From: Oceanobacillus zhaokaii
GTDB taxonomy: Bacteria > Bacillota > Bacilli > Bacillales > Amphibacillaceae
Assembly: GCF_003352005.1 (NCBI RefSeq)
Contig: NZ_CP024848.1
Coordinates: 505,001-569,000, forward strand
Reading direction: 5' to 3'
DNA length: 64,000 bases
Shown in pieces: positions 8,348 to 17,394 of the stretch (positions are counted from its first letter, which is position 1; every line of letters begins with the position of its first letter). The notes beneath the pieces were generated by a model. It was not told the origin of the DNA, did not search any database, and worked only from the letters and a program-made list of their open reading frames with translations. A program made the position numbers and the translations under genes.

Positions 8348-10090
8348 CTAAAGTCTAAACAGATTTATTTCATAGTTCATTTGTTCTGCTAGATCTGCTA
8401 ACTCGTCCGCATTGTGTGAAACTTCTTCCATAGAACTAGCAGATTGTTGTGTGGAAGCAGCAACCTGTTCCACTCCAGCAGCTGATTCTTCTGAGACAGA
8501 AGCGATATCTTCTATAACATTATTCATATTACTGCTTGTAGTTGTGATTTCATTTAGGTTGTTTGATATGGCATCAATTTTTGTAGCCATATCGGAAACC
8601 GCAGCATTAATGGATGCAAAGCTTTTTCCTGTTGCTTCAATTTGGGTTGTTCCTTCTTGAACCTCGTGATAGCCAGCACTTAATGTGTTGACAACTTGAA
8701 CAGTTTCCGTTTGAATTGCTGTAACAATTGTTTTAATTCCTTCTACAGAAGAGGCTACTTGATCCGCGAGCTTTCTCACTTCGTCAGCAACAACAGCAAA
8801 GCCTTTACCATGCTCTCCAGCCCTCGCCGCCTCAATCGCCGCATTCAATGATAGTAAATTGGTTTGGTCTGCAATATCACGAATGACAGTCACCAGCTTC
8901 GAAATCTCTGCAGATTGTTTATCTAAATTCTTAACCTTTTCAACAGCGTCGGAAACGATGGTATCGATTTGTTTCATCTGTGAAACCGAGTTATTCATAA
9001 GCGTGGTGCCATTACTTGTTAAGGATAAAATATCGAATGAACTTGCTGCAATTTCATTGCCGCTTTGTTCTGATAATAATACACGCTTTACAAAATCAGA
9101 CATATTTTCTGCTAAATCCGATGCACCATTTGCCTGTGTTTCTGCACCAGCAGATAGCTCCTCCATTGTCCTAGCAATCTGAATGTTTCCTTCTTTTACT
9201 TCTTTTGCAGATTGTGTTAAATTCTCACTTCTCGTTGAAACGGAATTTGCTACATTTGCTATGTTAGTTAAAATGTGTTTAAGGCTGTCCTTCATTTGAT
9301 TAACAGTGGCTGCTAATTGGCCAATCTCATCTTTACCGTCATAGTCAATTGAGTCAACTTGCAGATTCCCATCTGCTACTTCTTTCGTTAGTTTCACTAA
9401 GTTTGATAGTCCGACTGCAATCTTTCGACTAACAAATAGCATTAGTATTGTTCCAATTACCACTACGGTAAAAATAGCAATAAACAAAATGAGCATGCTG
9501 CTATTGATATTATTTGTAGATGTTTTAACTAGTTCTTCCTGTTCCTTCTTAACATCGTTTGTTAAATGTTCTACTTGTTCAAGAATTTCATTTCGATATT
9601 TTGATGAATAGCTTCGTAGTGAGGTAGCATATACAACTAAATCCTCTTCCACTGCAGGAACCATTTTATTCAGAAAGGTATCCTTTATCCCATTAATATT
9701 ATCTTGAATTGTATTAAATGTTTCTTTCTGTTCCTTTGTCGTTAATGCTGGTGTCAAATCCGCGATTATAGTATTGATTTGTTCTGTGTATGCATTATAT
9801 GTATCAATATACTGTTCTTCCTGTGTTAATAAATATTCTGCAATTTGAAAATCTTGCAATTGGATGAGTGAGGACAGCTGTGTCATTTCATTTACCCATT
9901 CATTTTGTTTTTCCATTGCCTTAATGTTATCTTCTGTTTTATTTAATTGCAGGAAGACGATAAAGCTAGCGATAATAATTAGTCCTACTGTCGTGAAAAA
10001 TGCGAATAAATACTTTTGACCAATTCTAATATCTTTCCATGTGAATCTGCTTTTCTTTTTATCTTTTTGTTTTCTCTGTTTGTTTTTCAT
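8348..10090 (-). CDS. methyl-accepting chemotaxis protein
   Basis: A 580-residue chemoreceptor. It has a basic cytoplasmic N-terminus, a first membrane helix (about 28-48), an extracellular helical sensor of about 150 residues (4HB_MCP-like), a second membrane helix (about 200-222), a HAMP domain (about 223-275) and a long signalling coil. The hairpin tip that binds CheA/CheW is intact: [20 protein letters not shown], then [14 protein letters not shown]. The ligand is unknown. The gene is single, with an AGGGGGG-like ribosome site before its ATG at 10090. It diverges from the ABC-F leader. Confidence 0.95.
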   Translation of the reverse strand: MKNKQRKQKDKKKSRFTWKDIRIGQKYLFAFFTTVGLIIIASFIVFLQLNKTEDNIKAMEKQNEWVNEMTQLSSLIQLQDFQIAEYLLTQEEQYIDTYNAYTEQINTIIADLTPALTTKEQKETFNTIQDNINGIKDTFLNKMVPAVEEDLVVYATSLRSYSSKYRNEILEQVEHLTNDVKKEQEELVKTSTNNINSSMLILFIAIFTVVVIGTILMLFVSRKIAVGLSNLVKLTKEVADGNLQVDSIDYDGKDEIGQLAATVNQMKDSLKHILTNIANVANSVSTRSENLTQSAKEVKEGNIQIARTMEELSAGAETQANGASDLAENMSDFVKRVLLSEQSGNEIAASSFDILSLTSNGTTLMNNSVSQMKQIDTIVSDAVEKVKNLDKQSAEISKLVTVIRDIADQTNLLSLNAAIEAARAGEHGKGFAVVADEVRKLADQVASSVEGIKTIVTAIQTETVQVVNTLSAGYHEVQEGTTQIEATGKSFASINAAVSDMATKIDAISNNLNEITTTSSNMNNVIEDIASVSEESAAGVEQVAASTQQSASSMEEVSHNADELADLAEQMNYEINLFRL

Positions 10091-10222
10091 AATATTCCCC
10101 CCAGATTACCTATGAAACTTATTTAACTAGAATAATACAAAATGTAGCTTTATTTTATATCGTCCTTAAAATTAGAATTGTTAAGTTAATGTTAAGTATT
10201 TTTTCCTGTTATAAAATAACTA

Positions 10223-10252
10223 TTGACATCATAATTATATTTATCATAATAT
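10223..10252 (+). promoter_or_regulatory. sigma-A-type promoter of the ABC-F leader
   Basis: A consensus TTGACA (10223-10228) is followed after 16-18 bp by CATAAT/TAATAT (10245-10252). Transcription from here would begin a few bases before the leader peptide ribosome site, giving a leader of about 260 nt ahead of the ABC-F gene. Confidence 0.65.
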
Positions 10253-10282
10253 TAAGATGTATATTTAAAGGAGGTGGGTAAG

Positions 10283-10405
10283 ATGGAATTTGCTGGTAGT
10301 GGTGTAGTGAAACTTAGAGAGTACCTATGTATTCGCTATGCTATTTTTGCTGCATTTTTGTTCAACGGGATTAGTCTGTCCTTTTTCAGAACAATAGAGC
10401 AGTAA
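10283..10405 (+). CDS. putative 40-aa leader peptide of the ABC-F gene
   Basis: A 40-codon frame starts at ATG 10283 behind a very strong AAAGGAGGTGGG site (10267-10278) and ends at 10405, 37 bases before an intrinsic terminator and 117 bases before the ABC-F start. Near its start it reads VVKLREYLC, which contains Lys-Leu-Arg, a match to the (R/K)x(R/K) motif at which macrolide-bound ribosomes are known to stall. The rest is hydrophobic. The strong ribosome site and its place before an attenuator suggest a sensor peptide for ribosome-targeting drugs. The inducer is inferred, and a small membrane protein is the alternative. Confidence 0.6.
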   Translation: MEFAGSGVVKLREYLCIRYAIFAAFLFNGISLSFFRTIEQ

Positions 10406-10441
10406 AAATACCAGTGAGAGACATCTGCCTGCGGTCGGAAT

Positions 10442-10477
10442 AAAGACGTTAGGAGGTTCACTTCCTGACGTCTTTTT
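10442..10477 (+). terminator. leader terminator (attenuator) upstream of the ABC-F gene
   Basis: AAAGACGTTAGGAG pairs with CTTCCTGACGTCTTT (one G-U pair and one bulge) and is followed by TTTTT. It lies inside the 5' leader, after the leader peptide and before the ABC-F ribosome site, the arrangement of transcription-attenuated resistance genes. GAGAGACA (10415-10422) can pair with TGTCTCTT (10494-10501), which could form an outer or competing helix. Confidence 0.75.
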
Positions 10478-10521
10478 GATATGCATAAAACAGTGTCTCT
10501 TCTATATCGGAGGAAGAGAAA

Positions 10522-12156
10522 ATGATCATTTGCAGTTTAAATAATGTTACACAAACGTACGGAGCAAATACGATATTCAGTGAAATGACATGTGAAATTA
10601 AACAAGGAAACCGGATTGGATTAATTGGCAGAAATGGCGAAGGAAAGACGACATTATTGCATTTAATCGCCAGAAAAACAGAGCCTGCATTGGGAGTAAT
10701 TACTTGGAAAAAGGGGCTAACGATTGGGTTATTGGAACAGAGTCCTGAAATTGATGGAGAAACTAAATCTGTGACACTTCTCTATAATGTCTTTTCTGAT
10801 TTAAATAAATTACGAGCTAAGATGATGGAATTAGAGGAAAAAATGAGTACTGAAACAAATCCAGATCGATTAACAAGCTATATAGAAAAATATGGAGATT
10901 TACAAGAGAAATTCCAAGAAGATGGCGGCTATGAAGTGGATGCACAGGTGAGGAGAATTATGGCTGGTCTTCAGATTGAGGATTTAGCGAATAAGGAATG
11001 GAGAACCTTGAGCGGTGGTGAAAGAACAAAGATCGGATTGGCTAGGCTGCTGCTTTCAGCACCGGATTTATTACTACTTGATGAACCAACAAATCATTTG
11101 GATTTTCTGGCAATTGAATGGCTGACTGAATTTATCAAGCAGTACGCTGGAACCGTCATTATCGTATCCCATGATCGATATTTTTTAGATGAAACAGTTA
11201 CGTCTATTCTGGAAATCGATCAGGGAGAATTAATTACCTATCAGACAAATTACTCAAACTATGTAATTGAGAGGGAAACGCGTTTGCTTCAGGAATTTCA
11301 GCATTACCAGGATCAGCAAAAAAAAATAAAGAAAATGAAAGAAACAATCAAGCGATTGAAGGAATGGGCAAATCAGGCCAATCCACCAAATGACGGGCTG
11401 CATCGGCGGGCAAAAAGCATGGAAAAAGCACTTGAGAGAATCGAAGTGCTTAAGCGGCCAATATTAGAACAGAAAAAGATTAGTCTCGACTTTCAGATTA
11501 ACAATCGAAGTGGTAGGGATGTTGTCATATTCGAAAATGTTCGCAAGCAATTTGCAGATAAAAAGCTATTCGATTCGGTGAATATGCATGTTCGTTTCCA
11601 GGAAAGGATTGCGATTATTGGAGGAAATGGAACAGGGAAATCAAGTCTATTAAACATTATCTTGGGAAAAGAATACGCGGATAGTGGAGCGGTTAAAATA
11701 GGCAGCAATTTATCGGTTGGTTTTCTTTCCCAGCATGTATTGGAGCTTAATAGCGATCAAACAATTTTAGAGGAGTTCCGTGACCATGTGCATGTTGCAG
11801 AAGGGGAAGCTAGGGCAATATTAGCAAAATTCCTATTCTATGGTAAAACTGTGTTTCAAAAAGTGAAAGATCTAAGTGGTGGAGAGAAAATGCGCCTAAG
11901 ATTAGCAGAACTTGTTCATCAAAATCATAATCTCTTAATCTTAGATGAACCAACAAACCATTTGGATATTGAGTCGAAGGAAGTATTAGAGGAGGCACTT
12001 AATTTATTTGATGGAACGATCATCGCTGTTTCACACGACAGGTATTTCTTGGATCGACTTTTTCCAATCACATATTTACTTGCAAATCAGACACTAACTA
12101 GATATGAAGGGAACTTCACATTTGCAAGAAATAAATGGAAGGAGTCGCAATTTTAA
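10522..12156 (+). CDS. ABC-F family ATPase, ribosomal-protection type
   Basis: A soluble protein of 544 residues with two ATPase domains and no membrane segment, as in ABC-F translation factors and antibiotic resistance proteins. Domain 1 has Walker A GRNGEGKTT (36-44), LSGGERTK and LLLLDEPTNHLD. Domain 2 has GGNGTGKSS (about 367), LSGGEKMRLRLAE and LLILDEPTNHLD. Between them lies a highly charged arm/linker (about 255-325) that would reach the ribosomal P/E site. Both Walker B glutamates are present. The length is close to VmlR of B. subtilis, but it lacks a long C-terminal extension. The upstream leader peptide and terminator favour a drug-inducible resistance role over a housekeeping one; the drug class is unknown. 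Confidence 0.88.
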   Translation: MIICSLNNVTQTYGANTIFSEMTCEIKQGNRIGLIGRNGEGKTTLLHLIARKTEPALGVITWKKGLTIGLLEQSPEIDGETKSVTLLYNVFSDLNKLRAKMMELEEKMSTETNPDRLTSYIEKYGDLQEKFQEDGGYEVDAQVRRIMAGLQIEDLANKEWRTLSGGERTKIGLARLLLSAPDLLLLDEPTNHLDFLAIEWLTEFIKQYAGTVIIVSHDRYFLDETVTSILEIDQGELITYQTNYSNYVIERETRLLQEFQHYQDQQKKIKKMKETIKRLKEWANQANPPNDGLHRRAKSMEKALERIEVLKRPILEQKKISLDFQINNRSGRDVVIFENVRKQFADKKLFDSVNMHVRFQERIAIIGGNGTGKSSLLNIILGKEYADSGAVKIGSNLSVGFLSQHVLELNSDQTILEEFRDHVHVAEGEARAILAKFLFYGKTVFQKVKDLSGGEKMRLRLAELVHQNHNLLILDEPTNHLDIESKEVLEEALNLFDGTIIAVSHDRYFLDRLFPITYLLANQTLTRYEGNFTFARNKWKESQF

Positions 12157-12204
12157 AGAAATATGATAAACTAAAACCAATACGGTTAGAGAGGATGCGA
12201 TAAT

Positions 12205-13029
12205 ATGCAAAACATTACACTAAACAATGGTCTAGAGATGCCACAATTAGGTTTTGGCGTCTGGCAGGTACCCGACGAAGAAGCAACTGCAGCAGTAGAA
12301 AAGGCATTTGAATCTGGCTATCGTTCCATCGATACAGCGAAGGTTTACGGAAACGAAGCAGGCGTTGGCAGAGCAATTGCGAATAGCAATATTCCTAGAG
12401 AAGAACTTTTTATTACAACTAAAGTTTGGAATGCAGACCATGGCTATGAAAATACATTAAAAGCATTTGATGCAAGTTTAGAAAGACTCGGGCTGGATTA
12501 TGTGGATCTATACCTAATCCACTGGCCAACTCCTAAATTTGATGAATATGTGGAAACGTATAAGGCGCTGGAAAAGCTCTATAAAGATGGGCGTGTAAAG
12601 GCAATTGGTGTTTGTAACTTTGCTATCGAGCATCTAGAGCGTATTTTAAATGAATGCGAAATCGTTCCAGCGATTAACCAAGTGGAATGTCATCCATACT
12701 TACAGCAAAAAGAATTAAAGGAATTCTGTCAAAAACATGGAATTCTAGTTGAAGCATATAGTCCGTTAATGAATGGAAGAGATGTCCTGGAAGACGACGT
12801 TGTGAGAGAATTAGCTGAACAATACAGGAAGACGCCTGCACAAGTCATTCTTCGCTGGCATTTGCAAACAGGCGTTGTCGTCATTCCCAAATCTGTCACA
12901 CCTTCAAGAATCGAGGAAAATATCGATGTATTCGGCTTCGAGCTAAGTGAAGCAGACATGAAGAAACTCGCAACACTAGATCGCAACATCCGTATAAATA
13001 AAGCACCAAATGAAAATAATAATCGATAA
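12205..13029 (+). CDS. aldo/keto reductase
   Basis: An NADPH-dependent oxidoreductase with a TIM-barrel fold, 274 residues, close to the B. subtilis YvgN/YtbE group that reduces methylglyoxal and other aldehydes. The catalytic tetrad can be seen: Asp and Tyr in DTAKVYGNEAGVG (about 46-51), Lys in TTKVWN (about 76) and His in LIHWPTP (about 109). The cofactor phosphate-binding segment VIPKSVTPSRIEEN is near the C-terminus. The ATG follows AGAGGATGCGATA. It lies 48 bp after the ABC-F gene and may be read through from it, with its own terminator downstream. Confidence 0.95.
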   Translation: MQNITLNNGLEMPQLGFGVWQVPDEEATAAVEKAFESGYRSIDTAKVYGNEAGVGRAIANSNIPREELFITTKVWNADHGYENTLKAFDASLERLGLDYVDLYLIHWPTPKFDEYVETYKALEKLYKDGRVKAIGVCNFAIEHLERILNECEIVPAINQVECHPYLQQKELKEFCQKHGILVEAYSPLMNGRDVLEDDVVRELAEQYRKTPAQVILRWHLQTGVVVIPKSVTPSRIEENIDVFGFELSEADMKKLATLDRNIRINKAPNENNNR

Positions 13030-13036
13030 TTAATAG

Positions 13037-13073
13037 GGAATCAGATGTGTAAATATGCACATCTGATTTTTTT
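13037..13073 (+). terminator. intrinsic terminator after aldo/keto reductase
   Basis: AATCAGATGTG and CACATCTGATT form an 11-bp stem with an 8-base loop, followed by seven T residues. Confidence 0.85.
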
Positions 13074-13295
13074 ATGGCGATTTTCTATGGGTTATTGCTT
13101 TATATATAAATAGTGAGAATGATGCAATCTGGGCGAAGAAAGCTCATTCCTGCAACACCACTTCAGCTAGATTCTTAGCCGCTGATTTTTCCCTTTTAGT
13201 CTAACTTCCTGTCCTTCTCTGCAATCAATCGCTGTAAGAGTGAAAAATGTAATTCTTTTTGAAAAGGGTTTACAAATTATATATAATGCACCACC

Positions 13296-13360
13296 CCAGC
13301 GAAGGAAATACACGAAGACTCCAGCTCCCCGCGGAAAGCGTAGTGTATTTTCGCAGCGAC
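13296..13360 (+). repeat. dispersed repeat family B (short copy)
   Basis: A GAAATACACGAAGACTCC block, CCCCGCGGAAAGCG and an inverted GTGTATTTTCGCAGCG end form a short element with inverted ends. Related copies are at 35845 and 45541. The 480-bp gap 13030-13509 otherwise holds the aldo/keto reductase terminator, A/T-rich sequence and the ribosome site of the 23-codon ORF. The longer open frames crossing this element are accidental. Confidence 0.75.
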
Positions 13361-13509
13361 TGGCCAGAAGGAATAGTCGTCCTAGATGATGCAGCATTTT
13401 ATATTAACCAAGATGACAACCTTTTTTATGAAATAATTCGCACAATTACTCTGTTTTGTAGTAAACTAGTAAAAAATAGGTTCATCCATTTAGAAAGGTG
13501 TGATGCAGT

Positions 13510-13581
13510 ATGATTGAAACTCAAATTTTAACAATCGAAATCAAATACACTAGCGGAAAAATGGAGGAACAGTCGGTTTAG
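13510..13581 (+). CDS. 23-aa upstream ORF (possible leader peptide) before rsgA
   Basis: ATG 13510 follows AAAGGTG (13494-13500) by nine bases, and the 23-codon frame ends at TAG 13579-13581, 37 bases before the GTPase start. The peptide is polar, ends KMEEQSV and resembles no family I know. Its last seven codons overlay the 5' arm (13561-13568) of a hairpin that competes with a second one over the rsgA ribosome site, so translation of this ORF could control rsgA. It may also be a chance frame. Confidence 0.45.
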   Translation: MIETQILTIEIKYTSGKMEEQSV

Positions 13582-13613
13582 GTGACTTTTCCTCCATAAA
13601 AACAGGAGGAAAG
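13561..13613 (+). promoter_or_regulatory. mutually exclusive hairpins controlling the rsgA ribosome site (predicted)
   Basis: ATGGAGGA (13561-13568) is complementary to TCCTCCAT (13590-13597). The overlapping TTTTCCTCC (13587-13595) is also complementary to GGAGGAAAG (13605-13613), which contains the rsgA ribosome site, through eight Watson-Crick pairs and a terminal wobble around a 9-base loop. Only one hairpin can form at a time. The first leaves the ribosome site free and the second buries it. The pairings are read directly; the regulatory role is inferred. Confidence 0.5.
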
Positions 13614-13618
13614 TAAAA

Positions 13619-14677
13619 TTGAATAATCTTATTAAACTTGGTTGGGAAAGCTCGAATACAGCAATAAACACGGAGTTTATTGCCCGTGTAATCACCGTAC
13701 AGAAAAACAGCTATCGTATATCTGACGGGGAAATCGAATATTTAGCACATCTTAGTGGTAAATTCCTTAATGATGCAGCCACAGCACTCGATTTTCCAGC
13801 AGTTGGAGATTGGATAGAGGTACAAAAGCTAACTGATGAACAGAAGGCCGTTATTAAGCAGGTACTGCCACGGAAGAGTCAGTTTGTCAGACAGGCAGCA
13901 GGTCTAAGAACAGAGGCGCAAATCGTCGCGACGAATATTGATACGATATTTATCGTCAATTCGCTAAACCATGATTTGAATATGAGACGAATCGAACGTT
14001 ATGTGCTAGCGGCATACGAAAGTGGTGCTTCACCTGTCATTGTTCTGACAAAGAAGGATGAATGCTCTCAAGAAGAAGTTGAGACTGCGATTGCTGAAGT
14101 GGAATCAGTTGCCATTGGAATCCCCATAATAGCGGTCAGCAGTTTAACGAAGGACGGTATCGAGGAGTTACTGGAGCTCTTGCCGGCTGGTCGGACAGCG
14201 GCGCTGCTCGGATCTTCGGGTGTAGGGAAGTCAACCTTAGTGAATACATTGCTTGAAAAAGAGGTGCAAGATACGAAGGGTATTCGTGAATCTGACAGTA
14301 AGGGACGCCATACGACGACACATCGGGAAATGTTCATGCTGCCAAATGGAGCACTCATGATTGATACACCCGGAATGAGGGAGCTGCAATTATGGGAGGG
14401 CGAGTCAGCAATCGATGCGACATTCCAAGATGTAGAAGGATTAGCAGTGAATTGCCGATTTGCAAATTGCAGACATGAGTCAGAGCCAGGCTGCGCTGTA
14501 AGAGAAGCCTTAGAAAATGGAGAGCTGCCTGAAGGACGCTTTCACAATTATTTGAAGCTCCAGCGCGAACTCGCATATGAGAAAAGAAAGCAGGATCAGA
14601 AGGCACAGCAGGAAGAAAGAAACAAATGGAAGCAGGTTTCTAAGGATTTGAAAAGTAAATATAAGCGTCGTGGCTGA
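13619..14677 (+). CDS. rsgA: ribosome small subunit-dependent GTPase A (RsgA family, probable second paralog)
   Basis: RsgA GTPases act in late maturation of the 30S subunit. The motifs are in the circularly permuted order of the family: OB-fold N-terminus (1-80), G4 TKKD (144-147), G1 GSSGVGKST (198-206) and G3 DTPG (249-252). A C-terminal zinc knuckle has Cys279, Cys284, His286 and Cys292. The 352 residues are longer than the roughly 300-residue B. subtilis RsgA, which lies in the prpC-prkC operon. As no such neighbours exist here, this is probably an additional copy. Translation starts at TTG 13619, nine bases after AGGAGG, downstream of a short ORF and alternative hairpins. Confidence 0.9.
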   Translation: MNNLIKLGWESSNTAINTEFIARVITVQKNSYRISDGEIEYLAHLSGKFLNDAATALDFPAVGDWIEVQKLTDEQKAVIKQVLPRKSQFVRQAAGLRTEAQIVATNIDTIFIVNSLNHDLNMRRIERYVLAAYESGASPVIVLTKKDECSQEEVETAIAEVESVAIGIPIIAVSSLTKDGIEELLELLPAGRTAALLGSSGVGKSTLVNTLLEKEVQDTKGIRESDSKGRHTTTHREMFMLPNGALMIDTPGMRELQLWEGESAIDATFQDVEGLAVNCRFANCRHESEPGCAVREALENGELPEGRFHNYLKLQRELAYEKRKQDQKAQQEERNKWKQVSKDLKSKYKRRG

Positions 14678-14703
14678 TACGCCGAGTCGGTTTATGATTA
14701 GAG

Positions 14704-14744
14704 AAAAAGAGAAGCAAGTAGTAAATAATTTGCTTCTCTTTTTT
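14704..14744. terminator. intrinsic terminator after rsgA
   Basis: AGAGAAGCAA (14708-14717) pairs with TTGCTTCTCT (14730-14739) and is followed by T residues on the plus strand, with an A-rich run on the other side. Confidence 0.85.
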
Positions 14745-14893
14745 AGTACGCTATGGTTAATTGTCCAATACAATAACATGTTTCAAAGTAGGGTAATAGC
14801 TACTGGAGGTACAAACATAAAATGAAACAATCAATCCAAACTATTCCTAATCTTACTATTTATATTAATGAGTTGTTCACAGGAATGTAGTTA

Positions 14894-15433
14894 TTACCGA
14901 AAAACACGCTGCACAGCAAGTTCATATTTTCTAAAATATTCAGGAATATCCTCCTCATCCAACCCAGTATACATATTCTCCGCAATCGACTCGTTATACC
15001 ATTTCTGCTTGTCAATCCCGGCATTGAAGTTATTCCAAACGATATCTCCCTGTTTTTTAAGATCCTGTTCGAGACCAAGCAGATTATCGAGTTTATCCGC
15101 AACAATTAAATATTTTATTTCCTTTTCAGCACTTTTAACCGTATCAATTGTATGCTGTTTACGTTCCTGCCAGGATTCTGATTTATCTTCCGTGTGAGCA
15201 GCAACGAGCTCTGCCACTTCTTTCCCGAATTCCCTTTCAATATCCTCAATTTCAACTAGTGTATCTTCCACGACATCATGGAGATAGCCAGCACAGATTA
15301 ATGCTTCTCTAAATCCGGATTTCTGTAATCTCTCGGCAACTCGAATCGGATGGGTGATATAAGGAACATCAGAATTTTTTCTCACTTGGCCTTCGTGTGC
15401 TTTTGCTGCAAATGCTTTTGCTTTCTCTATCAT
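14894..15433 (-). CDS. HD-domain phosphohydrolase, small alarmone hydrolase-like (RelA/SpoT HD family)
   Basis: A 179-residue protein consisting of a single HD domain of the RelA/SpoT hydrolase type. The metal-binding signatures are ITHPIRVA (His), GYLHDVVEDT (His-Asp) and the later ADKLDNL (Asp). There is no synthetase or regulatory domain. Proteins of this size and type include small alarmone hydrolases (MESH1-like) and other nucleotide phosphohydrolases. Hydrolysis of (p)ppGpp is plausible but not shown. ATG 15433 is preceded by AAAGGAGAAAATTT. The gene is single. Confidence 0.85.
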   Translation of the reverse strand: MIEKAKAFAAKAHEGQVRKNSDVPYITHPIRVAERLQKSGFREALICAGYLHDVVEDTLVEIEDIEREFGKEVAELVAAHTEDKSESWQERKQHTIDTVKSAEKEIKYLIVADKLDNLLGLEQDLKKQGDIVWNNFNAGIDKQKWYNESIAENMYTGLDEEDIPEYFRKYELAVQRVFR

Positions 15434-15717
15434 AAATTTTCTCCTTTATTTAGTAGTTAAGAAAGGATAAAATAATTCCAATTGTGTTGTGAAATAGTGG
15501 AGTAGGACTCCTACAGAAAGCCTGGCTTCTTTAGCGTACAGAAGCATGTTTAAATTCATCACGAATGATGACCTTCCATGTTGCTTAAGCGATTTGTATT
15601 TTTCTTTATTCATGGTTAATTATTATTGGCATACTCTTAGTATAACACGGCTGTATTATATAAAAGTATTATGCTACATTATCTTTAGAGGAAATCCATT
15701 TGCAAAGGGGAAGTGAA
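15434..15717. other. intergenic region with a possible repeat remnant
   Basis: Between the divergent HD and membrane-protein genes I see A/T-rich promoter-like sequence. A stretch near 15508-15530 (GACTCCTACAGAAAGC) resembles the GACTCC...GGAAAGC part of repeat family B. No reading frame or strong structured element stands out. Confidence 0.35.
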
Positions 15718-16260
15718 ATGGTCGGTTATGTGATTATCGCTTGTGAAATTTTGTTCTGGGTACTCGTAATAGCTGGTCTAGTTGCTAGGTATATCTTTAA
15801 AATGAAAAAACTTGGAGCATTATTATTGATTTGTACACCACTTGTAGATTTGCTCCTATTAATTGTAACTGTGATTGATTTGAAAAACGGGGCGATTGCG
15901 ACTACGGTACATGGAATAGCAGCGATTTATATCGGGGTTAGTATTGCATTTGGCCACCAGATGATTAAATGGGCAGACGAACATTTTGCAGCTAGATTTG
16001 CAAACGGTGAGAAGCCAGTGAAGAGAAAGAAATACGGGAAAGAATATGCGAAGTCTGAACGTTCCGGATGGTATCGGCATTTACTGGCATGGTGTATTGG
16101 CAGTGCTTTTTTAGCAGGAATTATTTTCTTTATCAACAATCGAGAGCAGACGGAAGCATTATACGGTACACTTCGTCTATGGTCAATCGTATTGGCTGCT
16201 GATTTCCTGATTAGTTTCAGTTATACAATTTTTCCCAAGAAGGATCCACGATCTAATTAA
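15718..16260 (+). CDS. conserved integral membrane protein (YmcC-like)
   Basis: About 180 residues from ATG 15718, which has AAGGGG eight bases upstream; the frame is also open a few codons further back. There are five likely membrane helices, about residues 5-27, 34-55, 60-80, 122-140 and 155-173. A strongly basic loop (VKRKKYGKEYAK) between helices 3 and 4 probably faces the cytoplasm. The size and pattern recall B. subtilis YmcC, an uncharacterised membrane protein; this resemblance is from memory. Function unknown. Confidence 0.7.
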   Translation: MVGYVIIACEILFWVLVIAGLVARYIFKMKKLGALLLICTPLVDLLLLIVTVIDLKNGAIATTVHGIAAIYIGVSIAFGHQMIKWADEHFAARFANGEKPVKRKKYGKEYAKSERSGWYRHLLAWCIGSAFLAGIIFFINNREQTEALYGTLRLWSIVLAADFLISFSYTIFPKKDPRSN

Positions 16261-16338
16261 CTCGATTTCCTTTTATTTTGATTGGGAAACAAGTACACTA
16301 TTAAATGTGGATTATTTTAGTAAAGTGAGGTACCTTAT

Positions 16339-17394
16339 ATGGAAAAGGGAATCAATCAACGAAAAACGGAGCATATTCGTCTCTGTTTAACTGGAAAAGT
16401 TGAAGGTGTAAATAAATCAACGGGTCTTGAAGGGATCCATTTTATACATAATGCATTACCAGAGATTAATTTTGATGACATCGAAATTAAGACAAGCTTT
16501 TTAAATAGAGCGTTAAGGGCTCCTTTTTTAGTAAGCTCAATGACAGGCGGATCTGATTTAGCTGTTACGATTAATCAAAACCTAGCAATAGCTGCCGAAG
16601 AGAAGGGATGGGCTCTTGCAATTGGTTCAACACGAGCATTTCTTGAGAGTGATGCATATAAAGAATCTTTCTTAATTCGTGAGCAAGCACCAAATACACC
16701 ATTAATCGTAAACCTCGGTGCTGTTCAATTAAATTATGGTTATGGTGCTGAAGAATGTCAGCGCATCATAGACAAAACAAGTGCAGATTCGATTGTACTA
16801 CATTTGAATAGCCTACAGGAAGTCGTTCAAGATGGTGGAGATTTGAACTTTGAAAGTCTCTTGCCGAAAATAGAGCAAGTTTGTAAGACGCTTGAAGTAC
16901 CAGTCGGTGTGAAAGAAGTAGGTTTTGGTATTGATGGTACCGTTGCAGAAAAATTATATAATGCAGGAATTTCATATATTGATGTTGCAGGTGCAGGTGG
17001 AACGTCTTGGAGTCAGGTTGAAAAGCTGCGTTCAAGAACTCCATTAAGAAAAGCAGCAGCAGAAGCATTTAATAATTGGGGAATACCAACGAAGGATTGT
17101 CTCGTATCTGTTAGAAGTAAATTACCTGAAGTACCACTTGTTGCCAGCGGTGGGATGAAAAATGGTGTCGAAGCGGCTAAAGCAATAACGATTGGCGCGG
17201 ACATGATTGGCTTCGCACGTCACTTACTGAAGGCTGCAACAGAATCAGCAGAATCAGTTATCGAAACAATGGAGCAAATTGAGTTAGAATTGAAAATGAC
17301 GATGTTTGGTATTGGTGTGAAAAACCTCGAGGAATTGAAGAATACGAATCGAGTGAGCATCATGGGCCAATCATTATTAGATGAAAACAGCTAA
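16339..17394 (+). CDS. fni: isopentenyl-diphosphate delta-isomerase, type 2 (FMN-dependent)
   Basis: The enzyme interconverts IPP and DMAPP at the end of isoprenoid precursor synthesis, using reduced FMN and Mg2+. The 351 residues show the type 2 motifs: N-terminal RKTEHIRLCL, FLVSSMTGGSD, AIGSTRAFLES, VNLGAVQLN, HLNSLQE, GVKEVGFGI, the flavin phosphate region VAGAGGTSWSQVE, and the C-terminal VASGGMKNGVEAAKAITIGA. ATG 16339 follows GTGAGGTACCTTAT. Type 2 isomerases are standard in Bacillaceae that use the MEP pathway. Confidence 0.97.
   Translation: MEKGINQRKTEHIRLCLTGKVEGVNKSTGLEGIHFIHNALPEINFDDIEIKTSFLNRALRAPFLVSSMTGGSDLAVTINQNLAIAAEEKGWALAIGSTRAFLESDAYKESFLIREQAPNTPLIVNLGAVQLNYGYGAEECQRIIDKTSADSIVLHLNSLQEVVQDGGDLNFESLLPKIEQVCKTLEVPVGVKEVGFGIDGTVAEKLYNAGISYIDVAGAGGTSWSQVEKLRSRTPLRKAAAEAFNNWGIPTKDCLVSVRSKLPEVPLVASGGMKNGVEAAKAITIGADMIGFARHLLKAATESAESVIETMEQIELELKMTMFGIGVKNLEELKNTNRVSIMGQSLLDENS

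Noticed and set aside
13259..13513. 84-codon open frame upstream of rsgA
   Set aside because: It runs through repeat family B and has no ribosome site; the shorter ORF at 13510 in another frame is better supported.
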